Assembly (NCBI GenBank): GCA_002433065.1
Contig: DJHK01000048.1
Span: 24,416-56,286 of the forward strand
From: Chloroflexi bacterium UBA6622
Lineage (GTDB): Bacteria; Chloroflexota; UBA11872
Direction of reading: 5' to 3'
Length of the DNA stretch: 31,871 nucleotides
Positions 25,483-31,871 of the stretch are shown here, piece by piece. Position numbers and translations under genes: made by a program. The notes under the pieces were generated by a model. That model had not been told where the DNA came from. It saw nothing but the letters and a program-made list of their open reading frames with translations, and searched no databases. How positions within the stretch are numbered: the first letter of the stretch is position 1; every line of letters starts with the position of its first letter.

Positions 25483-26439
25483 TTATTCCGGCCATGCCCC
25501 TATCCGACGCAACGCCGCATAGACCTCCAATTGCTGGCGCTCCAGACGTTCCCATTCCGACCCAAAGTCCACATTCGCCCAATCGTAAAATCCACGGCCA
25601 GTCTTCAGCCCGTAGTGCCCGCCTTCCACCAGGTCACGCAGCACATCAGGACCGCGCTCTGCGTTTGAAAGATCAGGCCAGACGGAGTCGGTCCCACTCA
25701 ACGCGATATCAAGCCCGGCCAAATCGCGATCACGAATCACCCCCATCAGGGGCATTCGCGGCGAAAAGGAAAACGCGGTGAGTTCATCAATGTCCTCAGC
25801 CGAGATCACACCCCGATCCACCAAGTCAATTGCTTCCCGAAAAAGTGCCTGTCGAAGACGATTGGCGACCTGTCCCGGCAAGTCGACATTAATACGAACT
25901 GGGCGCAGTCCCGCGCCACGCAGCAAATCCACAACCGCAACGACGGTTGCCTCACTGGTCGACTCGCCCTTGGTCACCTCAACCATCGGACATAAATAGG
26001 CCGGCCGAAAGAAATGCGTGGTCGTAAACCGATCCGGCCGCCCGGTGGCCGACGCCATATCACGAATTGGAATACTTGACGTATTAGAAGCCACCACAGT
26101 GTCATCAGCCAAATGCGGAGCCAGTTCGCGATACAAAGCCCGCTTGACGTCCAGCTTTTCCGTCACCGCCTCGATGATCAGCGAACGATCCGAGAGATCA
26201 GCAAGATCCGTGGAAAACCGAATACGGTCAAGCACAGGACCGGGATCTGCTGAAGAACGCAGGCCGTACTCAGTCATGAGTTCGAGATTGCGCGTGATCT
26301 TTCGCTCTGCGGCCTCGAACGCAGCTGGCTGAGCGTCTATAAGGACAACCGGATGGTCCGAGATCGCAAACACCTGCGCGATGCCATGACCCATCAGCCC
26401 AGCGCCGATCACACCTATCGGGTTACGTGAGTCAGCCAA
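25483..26439 (-). CDS. 3-hydroxyacyl-CoA dehydrogenase family NAD-dependent enzyme
   Basis: This 318-residue protein has an N-terminal Rossmann fold (GVIGAGLMG, residues 9-17), the SNTSS segment at 118-122, and the catalytic His142/Glu154 pair in HFFRPAYLCPMVEV. The C-terminal helical domain ends with the usual GLKTGRGFYDW. The start is TTG (26437-26439) with AAGGAG eight bases upstream; no in-frame ATG gives a complete Rossmann motif. Stand-alone members act on 3-hydroxyacyl-CoA or on free hydroxy acids such as L-gulonate. Given the neighbouring FAH-family hydrolase and TIM barrel, the free-acid option is plausible. Confidence 0.9.
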   Translation of the reverse strand: MADSRNPIGVIGAGLMGHGIAQVFAISDHPVVLIDAQPAAFEAAERKITRNLELMTEYGLRSSADPGPVLDRIRFSTDLADLSDRSLIIEAVTEKLDVKRALYRELAPHLADDTVVASNTSSIPIRDMASATGRPDRFTTTHFFRPAYLCPMVEVTKGESTSEATVVAVVDLLRGAGLRPVRINVDLPGQVANRLRQALFREAIDLVDRGVISAEDIDELTAFSFSPRMPLMGVIRDRDLAGLDIALSGTDSVWPDLSNAERGPDVLRDLVEGGHYGLKTGRGFYDWANVDFGSEWERLERQQLEVYAALRRIGAWPE

Positions 26440-26477
26440 AGCTCAAACTCCTTACATATGTATAAAACGGTACCTTG

Positions 26478-26780
26478 CTATGCGCCCTGCGCAATAGCTG
26501 GCCACTCGCTCTCAGGAAATGCCCGCATCGTTTCGGTACTGCCACCAAATTCCCTGGATTTCAACGCAGCCCGAGCACACGATTCATCGTCAGGAAATTC
26601 CATGATCGCCAGAAAATCGTACTGGCCCATCGTCATGTAAATCCCTTTCACTTTTCCTCCGAAAGACTCGATCATCTTGTGTGACTCAGGAGCCCCCTCC
26701 GCAATTGCTTCGGTAATAGGCTCATCGTCGACTCCAGCTCCACCTGATTCCATCTTCATCAACATCACATACGTAGGCAT
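26478..26780 (-). CDS. GYD-domain protein
   Basis: This 100-residue ferredoxin-like-fold protein of the GYD family has GIYMTMGQYDFLAIMEFPDD as its core and a normal length. Function is unknown; such proteins resemble stress-responsive dimeric alpha-beta barrel proteins and often sit beside catabolic enzymes. The ATG at 26778-26780 has AAAGG upstream. It is 38 nt before the 3-hydroxyacyl-CoA-dehydrogenase-like gene in the same direction, so the two are probably co-transcribed. Confidence 0.85.
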   Translation of the reverse strand: MPTYVMLMKMESGGAGVDDEPITEAIAEGAPESHKMIESFGGKVKGIYMTMGQYDFLAIMEFPDDESCARAALKSREFGGSTETMRAFPESEWPAIAQGA

Positions 26781-26837
26781 GTTGCACCTTTCAATCCCGA
26801 GGTCTGTGACTAACGATCTGATATCAATCGTAGTCGT

Positions 26838-26880
26838 GTGGCTACCCCGTCACAATCCAGAATTTTCGATGGGGTGCCAC
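26838..26880. other. Inverted repeat in the gap before the GYD gene
   Basis: GTGGC-T-ACCCC (26838-26848) pairs with GGGGT-GCCAC (26871-26880): ten base pairs with one bulged base and a 22-nt loop. It lies in the 174-nt gap between the TIM-barrel stop and the GYD start. No T-run follows on either strand, so an attenuator or operator is as likely as a terminator. Confidence 0.4.
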
Positions 26881-26954
26881 AACAGGATCCTACAGACCTC
26901 CAAATCCCTGGGCTGACGATTTCGACAGGCGCATCAGCAGATCAAACGAGAGTT

Positions 26955-27779
26955 CTACGAAGCAGAGAGATAGCCGCGCAGAAAGCGAACTCCGAGCGGA
27001 ATGACATCTAGCGCATCATCGTCGCCTTCATAAACCAGACTCACCCAACCGTTGTATTCCACACGCCGGAGAACCGAAAATATCTGGTCGTAATCAAGCC
27101 ACTCCTCAACCCCGGTGGATATCCGATACAGCTTGGCGCGCACATAAGTCGCCCGTGGAGCTGTCAGTCGAATACTTGCAAGATAATCATGTTGCTCTCG
27201 AAGCGTGTCGTCGGTGAACCCAGACGCTCCCGGCGACCCAGCGTATTGACCCGTATCGAGGACATGACCAAGATTCGGGTGACCCACCTGGTCCATGAGT
27301 CGAACCACGTCTTCGCCATCTGGTGCAATCTGTAAGTGATTGTGGTTTTGCAACGACACCACGATCCCATGGCCCGCACCGAACTCCGCACACTCGCGGA
27401 GTGCGTCAGCGCATCGATCCCACGAAGCCGCGCGATCCTGCTCGTCAGCTGGGCGACCACTGAACACTCGAACCTGTGGCGCACCCAACAGGGCGGCGCG
27501 CTCAATCCATGCCTTGGTATCAGCCACGTCACCCGCAAGCTCTTCGACAGGACACGCAAAGTTGTTCGAGATCGACACACATGGAATGTCAAGCCCTCGA
27601 TCTAGGCAGCCCCGCTTCACAGCAAACAAATCCTGTGTCCCAACCGAAGAAAAGGCAGCCTCATGCAAATCAGCACCATCCACACCTAGACGCTGACACT
27701 CATCGAGAAACACGTTCATATCCATCGAACCGCTCTCAAACTGTGGCCGGTACGACAGCGACAATAGACTGAGCTTCAT
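26955..27779 (-). CDS. TIM-barrel sugar phosphate isomerase/epimerase-like protein (third copy)
   Basis: This 274-residue xylose-isomerase-like TIM barrel belongs to a different branch from the pair at 12599-14541. Metal-site positions read Gln in SLQNHNHLQIAP where many relatives have Glu, Asp in VLDTGQYAG, and Glu in SLVYEGDDD; the usual HxKD histidine segment reads YVRAKLYRI. The QNHNH and LDTGQ pattern recurs in one subfamily of these proteins, so this is probably a subfamily trait rather than decay. The ATG at 27777-27779 gives the usual first strand (MKLSLLSLSY). It lies 126 nt after the SGNH hydrolase gene. Confidence 0.85.
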   Translation of the reverse strand: MKLSLLSLSYRPQFESGSMDMNVFLDECQRLGVDGADLHEAAFSSVGTQDLFAVKRGCLDRGLDIPCVSISNNFACPVEELAGDVADTKAWIERAALLGAPQVRVFSGRPADEQDRAASWDRCADALRECAEFGAGHGIVVSLQNHNHLQIAPDGEDVVRLMDQVGHPNLGHVLDTGQYAGSPGASGFTDDTLREQHDYLASIRLTAPRATYVRAKLYRISTGVEEWLDYDQIFSVLRRVEYNGWVSLVYEGDDDALDVIPLGVRFLRGYLSAS

Positions 27780-27845
27780 AATGACCCTGTACTAAGAGAC
27801 GCATCCTGTCGCTGTAAGCCTAGATCGGAGTGCGCAACGAGTCGA

Positions 27846-27858
27846 ATACCCCGGGTAT
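27846..27858. other. Short palindrome downstream of the SGNH gene
   Basis: ATACCC-C-GGGTAT is a perfect 6-bp inverted repeat around one central base. It lies in the 126-nt gap between the SGNH hydrolase stop and the TIM-barrel start. It may be an operator or part of a weak terminator; the evidence is only the symmetry. Confidence 0.25.
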
Positions 27859-27905
27859 CCGAAAATGCCCTCGTGAAAACAACCGGCACCAGAAACATCG
27901 CGTGG

Positions 27906-28940
27906 CTACAGAAGACTCAAAATCCGACCTATTTGCGCCCCCAAGATCTCTGAAATGGCAGCGAAGCCCTGATCGTTCGGATGGACATGGTCCGCCAACA
28001 AATCTCCTTGGCCAGGGCCGATCACACTGTGACCGTCCACTAAAACAAGATTAAAGTCCCCGAAACTCTGACGACGATATACAACTTCACGTATCACTCG
28101 CCGATACTCTTCCAATTTCGCGCCGCCCAACGTCGTCTCCTCAAACTCTCGAGTGTGGAAAAGTGGCGTTAGCATGACAATCGGGACCGCAGGCTGAGCT
28201 GCACGAACAATCCCCAGGAACTGGTCATACGTCGTATCAAAGGCCCGGGGCTCCTCAAAACTAGAACCAAAACTATTCACGCCGTAGGCCAGAACAATCA
28301 CGTCAGCCTTCAGGGAACCTATGATCTGCGCCATCGCGGCTTCACCCCGCGCGGTTCCACCAACGCCTAAGTTGACAAAATCAACACCCAGCGCTCGAGC
28401 CACACGTGCCGGGTACGTGGTGCCAGGACGGGCAGTCACACTTCCATGCGTGATGGAATCGCCATAAAACACCACCGTGGGTCGAACGCCTGCGTTCGGA
28501 AGCGCAATGTCGGACCCCTCGGTAATCCCGACGCCGGAAAATCGCATTTCCGCATGCGTCGGCATATACAACTCAACTACCTGGTCACGTTCTGGCCCGT
28601 CGTACACCACGTCCTCGACCGCCCCAACACCGGCGGAACCAATTTGTGAATAAAACTGCCCATTCAAATAAATATCGATCGCACCAGCACGCTCGCCAGG
28701 ACTTGATAGCCACTCGGCCCGTAAGGCAATCGCCGGACTGGTCGTCCGGAACGTAATGCGCACACCGGTCGGCATACAAAGACGTTGCCAGGTGTCGCTG
28801 GGAAGCCCGCGGCGCCACGCCGATGGCACACGCCGTACAAGCGCTCGACGATCACCAACCAGCCCGCGATACTCAAGTTCAGGCGCGAGCGCATCTAGCC
28901 AACGCATAATGAAAGCATGGTACGGCCCTTCCGAGGACAT
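27906..28940 (-). CDS. SGNH/GDSL-family hydrolase with N-terminal beta-rich domain
   Basis: This 344-residue protein has all four SGNH blocks: the nucleophile Ser162 in FYGDSITHG, Gly194 in NLGVGG, Asn222 in YGVNSFG, and Asp317/His320 in ADHVHPND. Residues from about 30 to 150 (RITFRTTSPAIALRAEWLSS and following) look like a beta-sandwich of the type seen before the catalytic domain in some carbohydrate esterases. No signal peptide is visible, so it is probably intracellular and may remove acyl groups from a sugar. The ATG at 28938-28940 touches an AGGAG with no spacing; an ATG eleven codons later is possible. It is divergent from polX with a 53-nt gap. Confidence 0.88.
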   Translation of the reverse strand: MSSEGPYHAFIMRWLDALAPELEYRGLVGDRRALVRRVPSAWRRGLPSDTWQRLCMPTGVRITFRTTSPAIALRAEWLSSPGERAGAIDIYLNGQFYSQIGSAGVGAVEDVVYDGPERDQVVELYMPTHAEMRFSGVGITEGSDIALPNAGVRPTVVFYGDSITHGSVTARPGTTYPARVARALGVDFVNLGVGGTARGEAAMAQIIGSLKADVIVLAYGVNSFGSSFEEPRAFDTTYDQFLGIVRAAQPAVPIVMLTPLFHTREFEETTLGGAKLEEYRRVIREVVYRRQSFGDFNLVLVDGHSVIGPGQGDLLADHVHPNDQGFAAISEILGAQIGRILSLL

Positions 28941-28993
28941 CTCCTAGGCCGAAGCGAAACAATTCGCCACAATGATGGCGTCCGGTTCCGGAA

Positions 28994-30748
28994 TTGACTG
29001 ACCTGATGCTCAACAAAGCTGCAGCCAAGCTGCTCGAGGGATTTGCTGACGCCCTTGAGATTCGCGGAGCTAATGCCTTTCGCGTGCGAGCATTTCGTAA
29101 TGCAGCCCGACAGGTTGACGCACTCACCTCGGATCTTTCTGACCTTGTGAACTCTGGCGAGATTAAAAACATCAAAGGCATCGGGAAAGGCATTGCTGGA
29201 GTACTGCAAGAGTTTGTAGCTAACCAACGTGTCGAGGAATACGACACAATGCGCGCGGAGATCCCAGCGGGCGTGTTCGAAATGTTGAAGGTGCCTGGCC
29301 TTGGGCCTAAAACCGTTGCCACGCTGTACAACGAACACGGCATCACCAGTCTTGATGCACTAGAAACGGCGGGAAGATCGGGACAACTGGCCGATATCAA
29401 GGCCGTCGGTCCTAAACGTCAAGAAAAGCTTCTTCGAGAATTAGGCCGCTTTCGTGAACGAACGGCACGCCACCTTATTGGCGAAGCCCTGCCTCTGGCC
29501 GAACTGCTAGTTGAACACCTGAGGGCCGAACCCCAGGTTATGGAGGTTGAATACGCTGGCAGCCTCCGTCGTGGCCAAGAAACCATAGGCGACCTCGACA
29601 TCCTAGCCTCGTCGGTCAACCCGGACGCAGTAATGGAGCACTTCATCACTGCCGATGTAGTCGACGATGTCATCGGATTCGGCAGCACCAAGACCACAGT
29701 GCTTATCAACAATGGCATCCAAGTGGATCTACTTGTAGTTGAACCGCCCGAATACGGTGCGGCCCTCATGTATTTCACCGGCTCAAAAGACCACAACATC
29801 GAAATCCGATCCCGGGCGCAGGCCCGAGGTCTTTCGCTGAACGAACATGGCATCCTCGATGAAGAGACCGGAACTCGCCATCCAGCGGCCACCGAGCAAG
29901 AAATCTATGCCGCCATCGGTCTCCCGTGGATCGAGCCCACACTACGTGAAAACCGAGGGGAAATCGAAGCTGCTGATGCCCATACGATTCCACAGTTGAT
30001 CGTCCGTGACGACATCAAGGGAGAGCTTCATGGACATTCACTCTGGAGCGACGGTGCAGCACCAATTGCAGACATGCTGGAAGCCGCGAAATCCCAGAAT
30101 CTTGAATACTTTTCGATCACCGACCATTCCGGAAGCCTTGGCGTGGCCAATGGCCTTGATCCCGAACGCCTAGCCGAACAAACGAAGGAAATATCAGCTG
30201 GGAGAACAACCAGCGGTTCCATAACGCTTCTGCACGGCAGCGAGGTGGAAATCCTCACAGACGGAAATTTGGACTTTAGCGATGAGATTCTGGCTTCACT
30301 CGATGTCGTGGTGGCGTCCATCCACAGCAGTTTCAATCAGTCAGTAGAACAAATGACGACTCGAATGATCACGGCGATTGAACATCCGCACGTTGACATT
30401 ATTGGCCATCCAACCGGACGGATACTGGGTCGGCGCGACGGTTACGAATTCGATGTCGAAGCTGTTATGAACGCAGCAGCAGCGACCGGCACCGCCCTTG
30501 AGATCAACGCATCCCCAGAGCGGCTGGACTTAAATGACGTTATGGCTCGTCGTGCCGCAGAACTCGGCGTACCGATTTCCATCAATAGTGATGCCCACCA
30601 CCCTGACAGTCTTGGATTTATGCACTACGGGATCTTGACGGCTCAACGAGCATGGTTACGGCCTGCCGACGTACTCAACACATTGCCAGTAGAAGAACTT
30701 CTTGATTGGCTTCGCCAGCCAAAGCCGCGACGTTGGATTCCACACTAA
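28994..30748 (+). CDS. polX: DNA polymerase/3'-5' exonuclease PolX (family X polymerase with PHP domain)
   Basis: This 584-residue bacterial PolX has helix-hairpin-helix motifs at about 60-69 (IKGIGKGIAG) and 100-108 (VPGLGPKTV). The polymerase palm follows, with catalytic Asp200, Asp202 (GDLDIL) and Asp245 (QVDLLVVE). A C-terminal PHP exonuclease domain has HGHS (346-349), ITDHSG, HGSEVEIL, IIGHPTGR and NSDAHHPDSLG. All expected metal ligands appear present. It probably fills gaps in base-excision repair. I use TTG at 28994; an in-frame ATG at 29006 is equally possible because neither has a good ribosome-binding site. It is a housekeeping repair gene set among catabolic genes. Confidence 0.95.
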   Translation: MTDLMLNKAAAKLLEGFADALEIRGANAFRVRAFRNAARQVDALTSDLSDLVNSGEIKNIKGIGKGIAGVLQEFVANQRVEEYDTMRAEIPAGVFEMLKVPGLGPKTVATLYNEHGITSLDALETAGRSGQLADIKAVGPKRQEKLLRELGRFRERTARHLIGEALPLAELLVEHLRAEPQVMEVEYAGSLRRGQETIGDLDILASSVNPDAVMEHFITADVVDDVIGFGSTKTTVLINNGIQVDLLVVEPPEYGAALMYFTGSKDHNIEIRSRAQARGLSLNEHGILDEETGTRHPAATEQEIYAAIGLPWIEPTLRENRGEIEAADAHTIPQLIVRDDIKGELHGHSLWSDGAAPIADMLEAAKSQNLEYFSITDHSGSLGVANGLDPERLAEQTKEISAGRTTSGSITLLHGSEVEILTDGNLDFSDEILASLDVVVASIHSSFNQSVEQMTTRMITAIEHPHVDIIGHPTGRILGRRDGYEFDVEAVMNAAAATGTALEINASPERLDLNDVMARRAAELGVPISINSDAHHPDSLGFMHYGILTAQRAWLRPADVLNTLPVEELLDWLRQPKPRRWIPH

Positions 30749-30768
30749 GTTAAGGAGGCGACAAGCTT

Positions 30769-31542
30769 ATGGACCTAGGACTTTCAGGAAAAACCGCGTT
30801 AGTCACCGGCGGCAGCCGAGGAATTGGCCGATCATGCGCCCTGGCCTTAGCTCGGGAAGGATGCAACATAGCCATCACGGCTCGTGGAGCCCAAGACCTG
30901 CAACACACCGTTGATGAAGTCATAGCAACCGGTGTTCAGGCTATTGGACTGGCGTTAGATATGGCACATCCCGAATCAGCGGGAAGCGCCGTCATTCAAA
31001 CAACACAAGCCATGGGCCAACTGAATATTCTCGTCAACAACGTCGGTGGGGCACTCGGTTCTCGCACCTTCGCTGACGCCGAAGATGACGATTGGAACGC
31101 TACGCTGAACATCAATCTATGGCCGGCAATTCGAACGAGCCGGGCCGTTCTTCCGTACATGCGAACACAAGGCAGTGGCCGAATCATCCACATAACCTCG
31201 ATTTTTGGGCGTGAGTCCGGCGGTCCGGCAACCTATAACGCCGCGAAGTCTGCAATGAACAGCCTTGCAACAGCCATGGCTCGTGAATTGGCACCGGATG
31301 GCATAACCGTAAATGCGGTCGCTCCGGGATCGATCATCTTTCCAGGTGGCGGATGGGAAAAACGCCAGCAGGATGATCCTAAAGGAATGGCCCAATTCCT
31401 CAAACAGGACTTCCCACTCGGTCGTTTCGGAAGACCCGAGGAAGTTGCAGCCGTCGTGGCATTCCTCGCCTCAGATGCAGCAAGCCTAGTGACCGGAACC
31501 TGTGTGAACGTAGATGGTGGCCAGTCACGTTCTAACATCTAA
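30769..31542 (+). CDS. Short-chain dehydrogenase/reductase (SDR), classical type
   Basis: This 257-residue SDR has TGGSRGIG (13-20), NNVGG, catalytic Ser144, Tyr156 and Lys160 (YNAAK), and the C-terminal LVTGTCVNVDGG. The near-perfect Shine-Dalgarno sequence TAAGGAGG (30751-30758) is placed right after the polX stop, so this gene is translated strongly on its own. It differs clearly from the SDR at 22036-22824. With the DHDPS-family gene that follows, it could be the first oxidation step of a sugar-acid pathway; substrate unknown. Confidence 0.92.
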   Translation: MDLGLSGKTALVTGGSRGIGRSCALALAREGCNIAITARGAQDLQHTVDEVIATGVQAIGLALDMAHPESAGSAVIQTTQAMGQLNILVNNVGGALGSRTFADAEDDDWNATLNINLWPAIRTSRAVLPYMRTQGSGRIIHITSIFGRESGGPATYNAAKSAMNSLATAMARELAPDGITVNAVAPGSIIFPGGGWEKRQQDDPKGMAQFLKQDFPLGRFGRPEEVAAVVAFLASDAASLVTGTCVNVDGGQSRSNI

Positions 31543-31593
31543 CCTCGCTCCGACGCCTATACTTCAGTCGCTGATTTGCCAGTAACCATATCT

Positions 31594-31871
31594 ATGACGC
31601 CATTCCAAGAACGCTTGCACGGTGTAATCCCGGCACTCCTTACACCACTCACTTCCGAACTTTCGGCAGATACTGATGCTCTACGCCGACTTGTACGCCG
31701 GGTCGTCGACGCAGGATGTCACGGTTTTGTTCTCATGGGAACCACCGGCGAATTTGCATCGATCGATGATGCCGATAGAGCCGGTGTTATTCGTGCCGCC
31801 GTGGCTGAAGCAACCGGTAAGGTTCCCGTCATCGTTGGCTGTGGGCAACCCAACGTGCAGCGCGTGCATGA
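31594..31871 (+). CDS. Dihydrodipicolinate synthase (DapA)/KDG aldolase family protein (3' truncated by window edge)
   Basis: Only the first 92 residues are in the window, beginning MTPFQERLHGVIPALLTPLT. The family motif GTTGE is at residues 49-53 and the next strand reads VPVIVGCG, both typical of this Schiff-base aldolase/lyase family. The catalytic lysine and tyrosine are beyond the edge, so I cannot tell dihydrodipicolinate synthase from 2-keto-3-deoxy-sugar-acid aldolase/dehydratase. The setting among SDR, FAH-family and hydroxyacid-dehydrogenase genes favours the catabolic role. It begins 51 nt after the SDR stop with no strong ribosome-binding site. Confidence 0.88.
   Translation, partial: MTPFQERLHGVIPALLTPLTSELSADTDALRRLVRRVVDAGCHGFVLMGTTGEFASIDDADRAGVIRAAVAEATGKVPVIVGCGQPNVQRVH

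Noticed and set aside
26955..27779. Treating the third TIM barrel as inactive because of its Gln and missing His
   Set aside because: The QNHNH and LDTGQ pattern occurs in a known subfamily, so these look like subfamily traits rather than decay.
1..31871. CRISPR arrays, tRNA or rRNA genes, insertion sequences or phage genes
   Set aside because: None were seen on reading both strands; the only repeats are the PhyH duplication, the lipoprotein linker and the beta-propeller coding repeats.

Overview
This window reads as a chromosomal stretch from a free-living bacterium, most likely a Chloroflexota member of the marine SAR202 type. That assignment is an inference from gene content: a family-5 substrate-binding lipoprotein with a KEVPVEK-type repeat linker after the lipobox (a style common in Chloroflexota), hydantoinase A/B genes, phytanoyl-CoA-dioxygenase-like genes, several TIM-barrel isomerases, SDRs and HemL-like aminotransferases. 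Genes are tightly packed, often with 1-4 nt overlaps. I see no rRNA, tRNA, CRISPR array, transposase or phage gene.

Region 1 (1-10829, + strand) is one long operon: hyuA (cut by the window edge), hyuB, two oligopeptide/dipeptide-type ABC ATPases (dppD, dppF), a cytoplasmic BNR-repeat beta-propeller protein, a HemL-like class III aminotransferase and a GH127-like six-hairpin glycosidase. Region 2 (10805-20615, - strand) runs toward it and its end overlaps the end of region 1. In transcription order it holds a Gfo/Idh/MocA oxidoreductase, a nitrilase-family amidohydrolase, permease dppC, a Tat-type substrate-binding lipoprotein, permease dppB, two paralogous TIM-barrel isomerases, an intact PhyH-like dioxygenase and a second, frameshifted PhyH copy. 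The two regions together hold all five parts of one ABC importer (ATPases on +, permeases and binding protein on -). They also hold a set of enzymes that would cleave or rearrange amide/lactam, amino and glycosidic groups. The simplest reading is a single uptake-and-breakdown locus for a nitrogen-containing, possibly sugar-linked compound whose identity is unknown.

Region 3 (20720-23909) has a second HemL-like aminotransferase, divergent from the Gfo/Idh gene, an SDR convergent with it, and a D-2-hydroxyacid dehydrogenase. Region 4 (23947-28940, - strand) holds, in transcription order, an SGNH esterase, a third TIM-barrel isomerase, a GYD-domain protein, a 3-hydroxyacyl-CoA-dehydrogenase-family enzyme, a fumarylacetoacetate-hydrolase-family enzyme, a small two-helix membrane protein and a YbjQ-like protein. 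Region 5 (28994-31871, + strand) holds a PolX-type DNA polymerase with a PHP domain, an SDR, and the start of a DHDPS/KDG-aldolase-family gene. The SDRs, hydroxyacid dehydrogenase, FAH-family hydrolase and DHDPS-family lyase fit oxidised sugar-acid (non-phosphorylative) catabolism, but no substrate can be read from sequence.

The most notable points are the convergent, split importer/catabolic locus; a frameshifted tandem PhyH duplicate; a TIM-barrel paralogue whose fourth metal-ligand glutamate is a lysine at an exactly aligned position; a beta-propeller with a strict 46-residue repeat; a cysteine-rich tail on HyuB; and two strong intergenic RNA-hairpin candidates (15582-15615 and 24552-24620).
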